From Alteromonas sp. KC3 (lineage in GTDB: Bacteria > Pseudomonadota > Gammaproteobacteria > Enterobacterales > Alteromonadaceae): a stretch of DNA of 64,000 nt. Within the stretch, counting starts at the first letter, position 1. Every line of letters begins with the position of its first letter. The notes beneath the pieces are model-generated. The model worked only from the letters and a program-made list of their open reading frames with translations. It was not told the origin of the DNA and made no database searches. The stretch spans positions 1,426,001 to 1,490,000 of the forward strand of contig NZ_AP024235.1 in the NCBI RefSeq assembly GCF_016756315.1. Reading direction: 5' to 3'. Below are positions 46,201-55,752 of this stretch, in pieces. Both the position numbers and the translations under genes were made by a program.

Positions 46201-46451
46201 TCAGTAACGTCTTTCAGTGCTTCTTCTACCTTAATGAAGATACTTTCTTCAATTTCTTGAGGCGAAGCGCCTGGGTAAGTAGCTTCAACGTTAATATAGT
46301 TGATTTCGATGTTGGGAAACATCTGACGTTGAATGGTGAGGTAGCTTACAATGCCCATAATGATGATAAAAATCATCATTAAGTTTGCGGCAACTGAGTT
46401 GCGCGCAAACCAAGAGATAATGCCGTGTTGAGTGTCGTTGTGGTTTTCCAT
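43275..46451 (-). CDS. RND efflux transporter permease (second system)
   Basis: 1058 residues, AcrB-fold with twelve helices and two periplasmic domains. TM4 has the usual double Asp (VVDDAIVIGES), unlike the pump at 35106. The N-terminus carries a short His/Asp/Asn leader before the first helix, and the C-terminus a Ser/Pro-rich tail (SASDPMGAPQTQSG). It lies 10 bp after its membrane-fusion gene. Substrate unknown; no regulator adjoins. Confidence 0.95.
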   Translation of the reverse strand: MENHNDTQHGIISWFARNSVAANLMMIFIIIMGIVSYLTIQRQMFPNIEINYINVEATYPGASPQEIEESIFIKVEEALKDVTEIKRTVSRARRGGGAVTLEVDTKAELTDVLDKVKLRVDSIATFPAGMEPVNVSQVEFQQQVIEMPLVGDLPLSELKLLAKEVEDELLQLGSISLVQVSAPSDEIAIEIKPDTLRKYGINISDITQAINSYSANISAGQLRTNSGIVSVRVENQYYNGDEFRQIPIKIGNAGAKVTLGDVAYINDGFVEGERYFKYNGMNAIYIAVKATKSQDTIPVAETVKAYIEQKNEKLPQGISLEVLVDMTYYLNARLDMMLSNLMQGSVLVAFMLTLFLRFRLALWVMIGLPVCFLGAMMMMPLFGVSINILSLFAFIMVLGIVVDDAIVIGESAYTEIESKGGGIDNVIRGAKRVATPATFGVLTTIAVFAPFTLSSGPEGAFFYNISVVVILCLAFSLIESKLILPAHLAHTRFSPVKPTSWRSRFNKNFFKFVNGPYKRTVERAIEWRWAVLMMFIALLMLSFGLINANYVRMVPNPKVPHDFPSVRIEMNENVSDEATITALKIVEQTILKVEQDIVDEFGTGMIRDRLAFNDERTEGRILAPLVNEEDRPIDTFELARRWREAIPEISGMKSFTVIDDVNGNGDDGEFGYLLFGPDIDTLNAAGLKFIEMLQQQDGLFDVSSTIDPPSKEVQMTLLPVAYDLGLTLSNIASQVGAGFYGGEAQRVIRNGEEVRVMVRYPELTRERFADLKYTLIKTPQGEEVMLGDVVALEEKPGISYIRREGGYRSVYIWGNIDEEKVEPNEVVTEIREKLLPQLKESFPSVMTELGGDIEEQQAQQNEQFLFFVAAMIMVYILLAVPLKSYGQPLIIMSVIPFSLTGAIWGHYFLGLDLSMMSTFGLIAAAGVVINDSLVMTDFVNQRRAQGYSVREAVVEAGTARFRAITLTSITTFAGVLPILFETSLQAAFVIPMAAALGFAVLYATLVTLILVPCLYLILLDLAGPFSFVKSKLTSRKKAPYNDSASDPMGAPQTQSGID

Positions 46452-46461
46452 GACAGCGCCC

Positions 46462-47610
46462 TTAGTTTGTTTGTGCTGTCACAAGGTCAGACGAATTCTC
46501 AATAACTTTTACCGCCATACCGTTTTGTGGGTATTCAGGCAGCGTCATCACCACCTTACTAGCGTTAAACTCACCTTGAATTAAAAAGTCACCGTTTTCT
46601 TCACGAATTACTTTAACCTTGTGGGAGGTCAATTTGTTGTCCTCATCGAGGGTCCATAGTTTGCGATTGGTCACAAGCTCTTGAGGCACGCGATAAACGT
46701 CACTCAGGGTTTTACCTTCAAATGAAATTGTGCTGTATGAACCAAACTTAACAATGGGTTTGGTTGTGTTGATGGCGTATGGATCTTCAATACGCGCCAC
46801 AAAATAGCTCATGCGAGTATTGTTATCGATAACACCCGTATCACGATGAATAGTGCCTTTAACCGTTGCGCCTTGTACGTCATCGACTTCAATAGCGATA
46901 TCGCTACCTATTGTATTGTCGGCAAGAAACAGTCTGTCAAATCCGGCAACAGGGAAGGTAATTTCGGCGTACTCAATGTTGTTGAGCACTGCAACAGGGC
47001 TGCCTTGGGTTACATAGTCACCCGTACTTATATTACGCGACACTATCAGTGCGTCGTAAGGGGCTTTAACTTTACAATTATCAAGATCTCGCTTGGCAAT
47101 TTTTAGTTGCGCTTCAGCCGATTTAACACCCGCTTGCGCACTCATTACTTGCGGTTTACGTAGGTACAGGTCGGTTACACGAGCATCAGGCATGGTTTTC
47201 GCTTCTCTCGCTGCTACATCAGCCTGCGCTTCCTCTTGAATGAGTTGCGCTTTGGCACTAGCCAAATTAGCTTCTGCCAATAGCAAAGCCGCCTCGTAGG
47301 CATCTTGCTCGATTGAGAAAAGAGTTTCACCGCGGCGCACCAAGCCGCCTGATACAAATTTAGGGTTCCAGCTTTCAACTTCGCCCGATACTTGGGCAGC
47401 CAAATTAGTGGTTTCTAGGGGCGTAATTTCACCATATGAAGTTAACCTTACGCGCACATCCTCTGGAGAAAGCGATTCAATGGTAACGGTTGGGCGAGTG
47501 TCTACTTCCTCTTTAATTGCAGAGTCTGACGCAGAGGCCTCTATACCTTTCATCCCCAGGTAACCAGCAATAAAGACACCGACTGGCAGTGCAATTCTCA
47601 TCCATTTCAT
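46462..47610 (-). CDS. RND efflux membrane-fusion protein (second system)
   Basis: 382 residues. An N-terminal signal/anchor helix (MRIALPVGVFIAGYLG) is followed by a lipoyl-like barrel-sandwich (LAAQVSGEVESWNPKFVSGG), a helical hairpin (about 95-170) and a beta-barrel. I chose the ATG at 47610; a TTG two codons upstream is possible. It has no lipobox, unlike the fusion protein at 38151. Confidence 0.93.
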   Translation of the reverse strand: MKWMRIALPVGVFIAGYLGMKGIEASASDSAIKEEVDTRPTVTIESLSPEDVRVRLTSYGEITPLETTNLAAQVSGEVESWNPKFVSGGLVRRGETLFSIEQDAYEAALLLAEANLASAKAQLIQEEAQADVAAREAKTMPDARVTDLYLRKPQVMSAQAGVKSAEAQLKIAKRDLDNCKVKAPYDALIVSRNISTGDYVTQGSPVAVLNNIEYAEITFPVAGFDRLFLADNTIGSDIAIEVDDVQGATVKGTIHRDTGVIDNNTRMSYFVARIEDPYAINTTKPIVKFGSYSTISFEGKTLSDVYRVPQELVTNRKLWTLDEDNKLTSHKVKVIREENGDFLIQGEFNASKVVMTLPEYPQNGMAVKVIENSSDLVTAQTN

Positions 47611-47735
47611 AACCAATTCTACTTTAGTATCAAAATCAGGCTACAGTGTAGCGCTAAACTGTTTCAAAGATATAGTGCAAATGTAACGAAACATGAGTCA
47701 ATTTTGTGTAAAGAGTGATAAAGGAAAAGGTAAAA

Positions 47736-48839
47736 CTAAGACTGGTTTTCCAGTGAAGAGAAAGCGCTTACTTTGTTTCTGCCCGTATCCTTAGCGTGAT
47801 AGAGGGCTTTATCCGCTTGTTTGATGGCGAAGGCGACGGTATTTGTAAGATTAACTTCACACACACCAAAGCTACTACTTACGTGCATTTCAACGTCATT
47901 GATTCGCAGTGGTGTAGTGTTTAATTTCTTTCTAATAAGCTCAAGTGCCTTGAGTGCCTCAGCTTCATTGGTCTCGGGAAAAATAAACATAAATTCTTCA
48001 CCGCCCCAGCGTGCCAGTATGTCTTGCCCGCGAATGCGAGAAGTAAATAAGTTTGAAATTTGTTTCAATACTTCGTCGCCCTGTTCATGACCTAACGTAT
48101 CATTAATGCTTTTAAAGCGGTCAATATCAGCGATAGCAATAGAGAAAGACGTTTTATTGCGCTGCAGCCGGGCGTACTCCCTTTCAAGACACTGCTGGGC
48201 ACCGCGTCTATTGAGTAGCTTTGTGAGATGATCGTGATTCGCCTGGCGCTCGAATTGTTCTTTCAAATGAAGCGCCGTGTCGTAGCTTTTTTGTCGACTG
48301 TATTCATAAAAGGCAGAAAGAAACGAAACCGTTAAAAATGAATAGAGCAGTCGTGACTTAAATGCATAGGTATAACTGGTTAGTAGTAAAACATCGCTCA
48401 AAGCGAAAAGTATTACGGCGCTTACTACCGTATAGGCCAATAGCGCTAACAACCCTCTTTTGAAACCTGCAAAAAACATTGTTACAGGTGGCACCAGGTA
48501 TATCCACAACGGCCCTGTATTGTCTTTTCCGCCTGTAATAAGGAGCAAAAGAGTTAGTACCATCAAGCACGAAATTAACAGTGTGATAGAAGCTGTTCGT
48601 GCTTTGGCCGACTTAAAACGAACTTGTAATTGTTGCGAAACGGCAAAAATCGTACTGGCGATAAGTAACGTAATTGCCAATGACAGTTCTTGAGCAAACA
48701 GGGCACGCATACCTAATAAAAAGGTAATAGACATGCCAACGGCAGCGAATAAGTTTACAACGACTATTCGCCGGTTAGTTTCATCTCTATAACGGTGACT
48801 TACACCACTGTAAACGTATTGCTTGATGCGACTTAGCAT
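47736..48839 (-). CDS. Membrane-bound diguanylate cyclase
   Basis: 367 residues. The N-terminal half has five or six hydrophobic segments (residues about 28-180) with no recognised sensor domain. The C-terminal GGDEF domain (about 200-360) has an intact active site, ARWGGEEFMF. The product-inhibition I-site RGQD lies five residues before it, so it should make c-di-GMP under feedback control. It lies 4 bp upstream in transcription from no efflux gene, and 3 bp downstream of pqiC, so it may be read through from the pqi operon. Confidence 0.93.
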   Translation of the reverse strand: MLSRIKQYVYSGVSHRYRDETNRRIVVVNLFAAVGMSITFLLGMRALFAQELSLAITLLIASTIFAVSQQLQVRFKSAKARTASITLLISCLMVLTLLLLITGGKDNTGPLWIYLVPPVTMFFAGFKRGLLALLAYTVVSAVILFALSDVLLLTSYTYAFKSRLLYSFLTVSFLSAFYEYSRQKSYDTALHLKEQFERQANHDHLTKLLNRRGAQQCLEREYARLQRNKTSFSIAIADIDRFKSINDTLGHEQGDEVLKQISNLFTSRIRGQDILARWGGEEFMFIFPETNEAEALKALELIRKKLNTTPLRINDVEMHVSSSFGVCEVNLTNTVAFAIKQADKALYHAKDTGRNKVSAFSSLENQS

Positions 48840-48842
48840 AAC

Positions 48843-49460
48843 CTAGTCAATTTTACCTACTTCGATTGCGATTGTTTCAGCCAACTTATCAATGGCATGT
48901 CTCATGGCATCAATACTTGCTGAAAAGCCATCATTTTCTAAATCAGTGCGTAGATCAAACGTGAAATGCGTTAATTCATCCAGTGACGACGTAATAACAT
49001 AGTCGCCAGTGAAGGTGACCTCACCCTTATGGGTGCTAACAAAATCGGTTACATGCAGCGAAATGTGTATGGCAGCCTTACCGTCGTAGTGGTCGGCGCG
49101 TAGAAGTTTAACATTGCGGGTTGCTAGCGCTTGTTTTAGCGACTTAGTCAAACCTTCTTCAACGGGCTCTGCCCATAAATGTTTGGTCGAAATATGCAAA
49201 TTGGTGTCACTGGTTTGATAAACCAAACCACGGTGCTTCAAATATTCAGGCAATGTGATTCTGTCAATGATCACTAATTTGGCAGTCGTTGGGTACGTTT
49301 CACTCATTGCGCCTGAAGACGGTGAGTGTAATAGGTAGTAGGTTAATGAACTGGGCGTGCCGCTACACGCCATCAAACTGAAAATAGTGATGCACAACAG
49401 GCCCCATTTATTAAATTTAGCGCCCTTAAAGCGGGGTACTGTAATTCGCTTGAGTATCAT
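48843..49460 (-). CDS. pqiC: PqiC/YmbA-type outer-membrane lipoprotein
   Basis: 205 residues from the ATG at 49460, with AAGGA 9 bases upstream. A signal peptide ends at the lipobox LMAC. The body (TYYLLHSP, IDRITLPEYLKHRGLVYQ, HLWAEPVEEGL) is the ABC-type transport auxiliary domain of PqiC, which docks the PqiB needle at the outer membrane. A longer frame from 49559 overlaps pqiB and is rejected. Confidence 0.88.
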   Translation of the reverse strand: MILKRITVPRFKGAKFNKWGLLCITIFSLMACSGTPSSLTYYLLHSPSSGAMSETYPTTAKLVIIDRITLPEYLKHRGLVYQTSDTNLHISTKHLWAEPVEEGLTKSLKQALATRNVKLLRADHYDGKAAIHISLHVTDFVSTHKGEVTFTGDYVITSSLDELTHFTFDLRTDLENDGFSASIDAMRHAIDKLAETIAIEVGKID

Positions 49461-49515
49461 GTTCGTTATTCCTTTTCTCAAATCATGTGCAATACAGCTC
49501 AAATTAGCCTGCACG

Positions 49516-51171
49516 TTATTCTTCTCGCTTGGCTTTTGGCTGAATATCAGCGCCATCATCTTGAGAGAAAATCAAACTATTCGGAGATTCATTCAACTTC
49601 AGCAACAAGGGTTGCATGTTGCGCATGGTTTCTTGCAAAGCGTCGACGGTTTCTTTAATTTCAGACTGGTTAAAGCCGCCTTCGCTGTAATTCTTCAGTA
49701 AACCGTCCAAACTAACTAGCACTTGGTTTAGGTTGGCATTTAGTGCTTTCGCATCAATATCTGCAATAAGTAGATCAAAGTCGTTACTTGCAGTCTCGAC
49801 AGACTCTGCTGCCAATTTCATGTCTTCTACTGCCAACTGCACATTTTCAACCATTTCTTTTAGAGGAAGTTGATTGATTTTGTCTAAAATAGCATCTGCT
49901 TTTTGGGTTAACTGTGTGAATTCATTACTCACAGTAGGGATCACTTCATAACCATTTATAACGTCAATTTTTGTGTTCCCGGTATGTTCAGGAAAGTGCT
50001 GTAAGTCCACATAAAGGCCGCCAGTAAGTATATTGCCCATACGCAAAGAGGCGCGCAAATCGCGTTCAAGCCAGTTGCGTATTGTTTGTTTGATTGCCTT
50101 TAAGCCTTCTTCAGTGTCAGGTTGTCGCGCTTTACCCGGGTAAATGTTAATCAGTACAGGAATAGGGTAGTCCTGTTGAAGTATGTTCCCTTCAACAGCG
50201 GGAAATGAGTTAATCGCGGTTACATAACCAATTTCGATGCCGCGATATTCGACTGGTGCGCCTACCGTGAGACCTCGTACACTTTCATCGATAAGCAATA
50301 AATACTCTGCGGCTACTTTAAAACGCGCATCTGAAGCGGCGCTCTGATCTTCATAAATAGTGAAAAATGCATTTTCTAGTACTTGCTGGCCTTTACTGAC
50401 GCCTTCTGGAATGCCAAAAGTAATACCATTTGCCAGCAAGGTTTCCAAACTTCCTGTTTGCACACTTACACCACTAGACTCTAAAAGGAGCTTAACGCCA
50501 CTTACATCCCAAAAGCGTGTGTTTTCGGTAATGAGCTTGTGATAGGGCGCTTCAATAAAGGCATCGTAATAAACAACGCGTTCTTCAATATTAAAGGTAG
50601 CATCTTCAAATTCGCCCACTTTAAACCCTTTGTAAATGATAGGGTCGCCGGGTTTGTATGCGAACTCATCGTCACTTTTGAGCATGACATGTAGCCCCGG
50701 CGTGCCTGGAGGGGTAACGGGAGGGCGCTCAAGCGCTACAAAATGTAACTTTTCGCTCCCTTTATCGTTTGCTGACATCGCGATGTAGCTACCTGATAGT
50801 AGCGTGTTAAGACCTGATACCTCAGAGAAGCTAATGCGCGGAGCCACTACCCAGAAATTGGCGTTTTCGTTAAGAAGATGAGCTGCACTTGCATCAATTC
50901 TCGCAGTGACCAACACGCCATTTAAATCAGGTTTTAACGTAATTTTTTTGACCTGACCAATATCCAGATCGCGCACCTTTATAGGGGTTTTATTGACTTC
51001 TATACCCGTTGCAGACTTTAACTCGATGGTGATGAGGGGACCTTGGTTTTTCCATTGGTAATACACCATCCAACCGCCGATAATGATCACCAAAAGCGGG
51101 ATGACCCAAATGCGAGATACGGAGCTGGTCGGTTTCACGGTTGCGTCGCTAACCTGTGCGTTATCGGTCAT
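49516..51171 (-). CDS. pqiB: Intermembrane transport protein PqiB (MCE)
   Basis: 551 residues, close to E. coli PqiB (546). One N-terminal membrane helix (about 28-46) is followed by three MCE domains (starting near residues 50, 160 and 285; for example KTPIKVRDLDIGQVKK and GAPVEYRGIEIGYV). A long C-terminal coiled coil forms the needle. PqiB moves lipids between inner and outer membranes. The ATG at 51171 overlaps the pqiA stop; the longer frame from 51195 is rejected. Confidence 0.93.
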   Translation of the reverse strand: MTDNAQVSDATVKPTSSVSRIWVIPLLVIIIGGWMVYYQWKNQGPLITIELKSATGIEVNKTPIKVRDLDIGQVKKITLKPDLNGVLVTARIDASAAHLLNENANFWVVAPRISFSEVSGLNTLLSGSYIAMSANDKGSEKLHFVALERPPVTPPGTPGLHVMLKSDDEFAYKPGDPIIYKGFKVGEFEDATFNIEERVVYYDAFIEAPYHKLITENTRFWDVSGVKLLLESSGVSVQTGSLETLLANGITFGIPEGVSKGQQVLENAFFTIYEDQSAASDARFKVAAEYLLLIDESVRGLTVGAPVEYRGIEIGYVTAINSFPAVEGNILQQDYPIPVLINIYPGKARQPDTEEGLKAIKQTIRNWLERDLRASLRMGNILTGGLYVDLQHFPEHTGNTKIDVINGYEVIPTVSNEFTQLTQKADAILDKINQLPLKEMVENVQLAVEDMKLAAESVETASNDFDLLIADIDAKALNANLNQVLVSLDGLLKNYSEGGFNQSEIKETVDALQETMRNMQPLLLKLNESPNSLIFSQDDGADIQPKAKREE

Positions 51172-52310
51172 GGTAATTGCTTCCACTGCTGCCAAATTAG
51201 CCGCGAATCAAATGTCATTGCAGCTATCATTGTTACAAATACTACAGCACAAAAGGCTAATGCCGCTTGGCCTGGATAAATTGATAATGTGTTACCCATT
51301 TGAATGAGTGCTACTAACACTGCCACCACAAATACATCAATCATTGACCAACGACCAATAGCTTCCGTTATACGGTAGTAGCGAATGCGCAGTTGCTTTG
51401 AACTGGTTTTTTGTCGTTGGACTGAAAAATTAAGCCACGCCAAAATCACTATCTTGGCTACGGGTACCACAACACTGGCAATTAAAATCACAATGGCGAC
51501 GGGATAAGATCCTGACTCCCAGAGTGAAATTACGCCGCCTATAATGGTATTTGGCGTTTCTTGCCCGAAAAGTTCAGTATACATAATTGGCAATACATTG
51601 GCAGGTATGTACAAAATACATGCCGTTATAAGCAAAGCCCATGTACGTTGAATACTTTCGCTCGCTTGTGTTTCGCTGAGTGGTTTCGGCGAGGGTGGCA
51701 CACCTTGACTCAGCCACATTTGGTATCGCGTTACGTCAAATTGACTAATGCACAATGCCGTCAATGCAGAAAAACCAATAAAAGCATAAAAAGACATGCC
51801 GATAGCAACATCGGCGAGTTCGGTTATTTTGATTAGGCTCACCAAGGTTCCAACCAAAAATATCTCTGCCATGCTCCAAGGTAACAGTGCTTTTACTAAC
51901 CGAAATAACCGGTTTAAGTAAAAAGGGCGCTGTCGTTTGATTTGCGCTAATGACAACAAAAATATACCTACAATTACAATGCCTGGAAGCAACACCGTTG
52001 CAAGACTTGTAATGATAGCCAGCGACAAATAATCTTGTTCTATCAGTACGGTGATTCCAGTAGGTAGATCGATACTGTGTTTTTGCCCGCTTGCTTTGAA
52101 GGTTAAAAAGTTAAATGGCAACGACAGCAGTAAAAATATAAACGCGCTAAATGAATACGCGAGCATTTTTTCACTGGCTTGATTTCTAAATGACACCAGT
52201 GTGTGATTGCACACGGGGCAAACCGCCCGCTGACGATGAGAAAGCGATGGAATTTTCACAGAAGTATGGCATTGCTCGCAAACCAGCGTTAGGTTATCTG
52301 TGTGTTCCAT
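51168..52310 (-). CDS. pqiA: Intermembrane transport protein PqiA
   Basis: 380 residues, slightly shorter than E. coli PqiA (417). An N-terminal zinc ribbon (CEQC, then CPVC) precedes eight or so membrane helices in two PqiA repeats (WSMAEIFLVGTLVSLIKI and WSMIDVFVVAVLVALIQM share the pattern). It is the inner-membrane partner of PqiB. It opens the pqiABC operon, divergent from the membrane protein at 52415. PqiA is linked to oxidative and membrane stress in E. coli. Confidence 0.92.
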   Translation of the reverse strand: MEHTDNLTLVCEQCHTSVKIPSLSHRQRAVCPVCNHTLVSFRNQASEKMLAYSFSAFIFLLLSLPFNFLTFKASGQKHSIDLPTGITVLIEQDYLSLAIITSLATVLLPGIVIVGIFLLSLAQIKRQRPFYLNRLFRLVKALLPWSMAEIFLVGTLVSLIKITELADVAIGMSFYAFIGFSALTALCISQFDVTRYQMWLSQGVPPSPKPLSETQASESIQRTWALLITACILYIPANVLPIMYTELFGQETPNTIIGGVISLWESGSYPVAIVILIASVVVPVAKIVILAWLNFSVQRQKTSSKQLRIRYYRITEAIGRWSMIDVFVVAVLVALIQMGNTLSIYPGQAALAFCAVVFVTMIAAMTFDSRLIWQQWKQLP

Positions 52311-52414
52311 AAAAATTAGTATGCCGCGGCGCCAATGTGTATTATCAAAATTAGGGATAACTTATTGATTTACAGATTTCACAGCATAGCGCATTGCGAG
52401 GGTATCGGGAAGTG

Positions 52415-53620
52415 ATGCAGTTTTTAAACCACGAAAAACAAGAAGAAATTAAGAATATGTTTACGGACAAACGAAGTGGCATTCAACGTCTGTACTTAAC
52501 GGGTAAACGACGCGGTAGACGCTTTGTGTCTAAGCGCAGTATTAGTGGCGTGCGCTTTTGGCGCAGCCTAACATTTGCTCAACGATGTTATCTTGTTGCA
52601 ACGGGAATGGGCCTATTAGGGATGTATTTCAACGTCCAAAGCGCCGCTTTTGATGTTGTAATGTATGCCTTTGCGTTAGCAGGGATCGTAAACGAGATAT
52701 GGCCCCGTTTTATGATTGTGTGGCACAGCCTGCCGGGCAAGGCGGTCATACTATTTGTGTACGCCATTATTGCTAATTTTGCATTAGCCTCGGCAAGTGG
52801 CATGGTTAACGATATCGCGGGGGTATCGGCCAGCGCATTGCCCTATAGTCATAACTTCGCGCTTATACTTACTATGCCAACGTGGTTCTTTATCACGTCA
52901 ATCATGGCGCTTCTTCTTTTAATACTCTTAACGCCACTGTATATGATGGTACTGCTGGTACTTAAGCCCTTTGGTGTTAAGCGTATTTGGCACCCGCCTG
53001 AGTATCGATTTGTGCTAACGACCACGTTCATTCGTTTCATTTGGACTGTTTTATTGTTGGTTGAGTTTTCACTGCTTTCTGCACAAGCAGGATTGATGTG
53101 GGAGGATGAAGAGCAAGTAGCAAGCGAAATGGCATCGGTTCAATTTGCCGGTGATGCACTTGTTAAGAAAATTGCTGAGCAACAAAAAGCGCAAAAAGCT
53201 GATGGCGATGTGTTGTCTGATGAGGGGGCAGAGTTGCCCGGCTTAACAGTTAAACTAGGTGACGAGACAGGTGATGAAGCAAGTAATGCAGAAAATAATG
53301 TCGCGTTAGATGACGCAACCAAAACGATTAATGACATCAACAACGCAAATGCAGACATTGAAGAAGAGTTTGAACAGGCATGGAAAGATGCAAAAGTGAG
53401 AAGTAAAGCATTCAAAAAGATGCAGCAACGCGCTTTAGCTGACTTCATTTATGTGTTTGAAGCAGACTCTCGTTCACGCTGTGCGCATTCACAAGATAGT
53501 CGTGTAATAGAGTTAAATGACTACGAGTTCCTTGAAATTACTCGCGACAAAAGCGAAGAAAACGAAATTGGCTACCTTTACCAAGTGAAGGCGTGCAAAT
53601 CGGCGGCAATTGGGTTGTAG
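52415..53620 (+). CDS. Membrane protein with acidic coiled-coil tail, unknown
   Basis: 401 residues. A basic N-terminus (KRRGRRFVSKRS) is followed by four or five hydrophobic segments (about 58-75, 80-95, 110-130, 150-195 and 212-232). A soluble acidic domain follows (EDEEQVASEM, then Asn/Asp-rich ANADIEEEFEQAW). The C-terminal region has two cysteines (SRCAHS, KACKSA). No family recognised. Start uncertain: GGGAAG lies only 2 bases before this ATG; TTG 52394 or ATG 52457 are alternatives. Confidence 0.6.
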   Translation: MQFLNHEKQEEIKNMFTDKRSGIQRLYLTGKRRGRRFVSKRSISGVRFWRSLTFAQRCYLVATGMGLLGMYFNVQSAAFDVVMYAFALAGIVNEIWPRFMIVWHSLPGKAVILFVYAIIANFALASASGMVNDIAGVSASALPYSHNFALILTMPTWFFITSIMALLLLILLTPLYMMVLLVLKPFGVKRIWHPPEYRFVLTTTFIRFIWTVLLLVEFSLLSAQAGLMWEDEEQVASEMASVQFAGDALVKKIAEQQKAQKADGDVLSDEGAELPGLTVKLGDETGDEASNAENNVALDDATKTINDINNANADIEEEFEQAWKDAKVRSKAFKKMQQRALADFIYVFEADSRSRCAHSQDSRVIELNDYEFLEITRDKSEENEIGYLYQVKACKSAAIGL

Positions 53621-53646
53621 GTGGCTAAGTACACAATGAGAATTCT

Positions 53647-54567
53647 ATGAACATAGATTACCTTCGACTTTTTGTGAGGGTGGCGCATCTCAGTAACATC
53701 ACAAAAGCGGGTGCTGAATTCGGACTTTCCTCCACAGTAGCGAGTACTCATCTTAGTAAATTAGAAGCCTCGCTGAATGTGCGTTTGCTTCATCGTACTA
53801 CGCGCAAAGTAACGTTAACAGATGAAGGGACTATTCTGTTTCACCAAGCAGAGGACATCATATCAGCTATTGATCATGCGAAAAGTACAGTGGGAGGTGG
53901 TGTACCTAAACCTATAGGTACACTGCGCGTAACTGCACCATCGTCCTTTGGACGTAAACATTTGATGCCTTATCTAAATGAGTTTATGGCGAAATATCCC
54001 GATTTAGTTGTTGAATTTCACCTGTCTGATTCAATTGTAGATGTCATTGAAGGTGGTTTTGACATAGCGATAAGAGATGCGCCGCTTAAAAGCTCATCGT
54101 TAGTTGCAAAGAAGTTAGCCGTTGATAAAAGAATTATCTGTGCCTCGCCTCAGTATTTGAAAACTCATGGTACGCCATTAACCCCTGAAGCACTCAAGGC
54201 TCATCAATGTATTAACTTATTCGGTAATGAGCACTGGGTTTTTCAAGGCAAACAAGAAAACATACACGTAAAAACGTCGGGCTCCTTTAAAACTAATGAC
54301 GGTGAAGCAGTACTGAAGGCGTGTATTAATGGCCTAGGCGTGGCAATGACTGCGACGTGGATAGCGCACGAAGAGCTCAGTAAAAGCAGTATTGTCCAAA
54401 TTTTAGAAGACTACCCATTGGTTCACGATGCCGCCATATGGGCTGTTTATCCAAGTACAAAATTACTTGCTCCAAAGGTAAGAGCGTTCATTGATCACTT
54501 CGCTGGATGTTATGGTGACCCACCTTATTGGGATAAATTGTTACAGGGCACTTTGCGTGAGCTCTAA
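53647..54567 (+). CDS. LysR family transcriptional regulator
   Basis: 306 residues (MNIDYLRLFVRV). The winged helix (FGLSSTVASTHLSKLEASLN) is followed by HRTTRKVTLTDEG and an effector domain ending AGCYGDPPYWDKLL. It is paralogous along its full length to the LysR at 33451. It is convergent with the SMP-30-like gene at 54589. Target unknown. Confidence 0.93.
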   Translation: MNIDYLRLFVRVAHLSNITKAGAEFGLSSTVASTHLSKLEASLNVRLLHRTTRKVTLTDEGTILFHQAEDIISAIDHAKSTVGGGVPKPIGTLRVTAPSSFGRKHLMPYLNEFMAKYPDLVVEFHLSDSIVDVIEGGFDIAIRDAPLKSSSLVAKKLAVDKRIICASPQYLKTHGTPLTPEALKAHQCINLFGNEHWVFQGKQENIHVKTSGSFKTNDGEAVLKACINGLGVAMTATWIAHEELSKSSIVQILEDYPLVHDAAIWAVYPSTKLLAPKVRAFIDHFAGCYGDPPYWDKLLQGTLREL

Positions 54568-54588
54568 ACAAAGCTCACGCAACTAATC

Positions 54589-55695
54589 TTATTTAGCTAG
54601 CCTAAGTACCGAGATTGTAATAGGAAAGTCTGGTGTTGTATTGACCATATTTGCTGCGCCAAAGGCCGCATCAAAGTTAGTCACATATACCTTTCCTTCT
54701 CTTAAAATAGCTTCACCGGGACCATCAAGTTCATTGTTGCGCCCATCTGTATTGCCATTGCGTGCAAGTAACTTTTTGTCGCCATTTAAACTGATACGGT
54801 ATACCGCGTTATCAAAAAGGTCTGTGGTATAAAGGGCATTGGTTTTGGCATCCCACTGAATACCATCGCCTGCAACTAAACCTTTGGTTAACAGTGTTGT
54901 ACTTGCCACTTTACCTTGGCTATCAAATTGCGTTCTGTAAATCGCGCCTTCTTCCATTATCCCTGTATACATGTTTCCTTGCCCGTCTATTGCAAGGCCA
55001 TTAGCACCAAAACCCAAGCTACCGTCAGATGTGAATTGAGATATTAAATGACTGTCGTGCTTACGAGCATTTTCAAAAGGCATGACTTGAAGTGGGGCAG
55101 AGGCACTAAGTTCATCCAACTTAAATCGATAAACACCGCTTATAGTGGGTTTACCTTTCTCAGCACTGAGTACCGTATCAGATACATAGAGTGAATCACC
55201 GTGCCAAGCCACTGCATTGGGAAAAGATAAGCCCTTGGCAACTACTTCAACGTTTTTCGGTCTATTATTTTCGACAATAATGCGCAAAATCCTTGATTCT
55301 CCGCCAAACCATAGCTGCATGTCAGCGACGTATAGATGACCATCAGGGCCAAATGCAATGCCCATTGGTGTTACCACGCCACTTTTAGCTTCTACGTCTT
55401 TATCTTGAAATTGATACCACGTAGTCACTTGGTCATTTTCATCAATCAAACCTATTGTTGGCATTTCAGATGATGCCATAAGGCCAGCTTTAACAAATGT
55501 GTCGTTATGCAAGTTCGGTGACGAAAACAAAATGTCATTGTTGTTAACGGCAAAGCTTGCAGGCGAATTGAACTTCCCTGGCAAGTTACTTAACTCAAAG
55601 TATTCGTTCTCTACTGAGGTACTCGCACAACCAATAGTTGAGATTAAGGTTGTTGTTGCTACAAAAAGTGAAGCTAATCGAGAAAGCGTTGACAT
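54589..55695 (-). CDS. SMP-30/gluconolactonase-like lipoprotein
   Basis: 368 residues from the ATG at 55695, with AGGAGG just upstream. A signal peptide ends at a lipobox-like STIGCAS. The body is a six-bladed propeller of the SMP-30/strictosidine-synthase type (GIAFGPDGHLYVADMQ, GFGANGLAIDGQGNMYTGI, DGIQWDAKTNALYTTDLFD). Such proteins are lactonases or unknown hydrolases. It is second in the operon after the ABM protein at 56493. Confidence 0.82.
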   Translation of the reverse strand: MSTLSRLASLFVATTTLISTIGCASTSVENEYFELSNLPGKFNSPASFAVNNNDILFSSPNLHNDTFVKAGLMASSEMPTIGLIDENDQVTTWYQFQDKDVEAKSGVVTPMGIAFGPDGHLYVADMQLWFGGESRILRIIVENNRPKNVEVVAKGLSFPNAVAWHGDSLYVSDTVLSAEKGKPTISGVYRFKLDELSASAPLQVMPFENARKHDSHLISQFTSDGSLGFGANGLAIDGQGNMYTGIMEEGAIYRTQFDSQGKVASTTLLTKGLVAGDGIQWDAKTNALYTTDLFDNAVYRISLNGDKKLLARNGNTDGRNNELDGPGEAILREGKVYVTNFDAAFGAANMVNTTPDFPITISVLRLAK

Positions 55696-55752
55696 ACGTC
55701 CTCCTGAGTAATAAATGGATTTGAGGGGCCAAAGCCCCAATGAATCTGTCTA

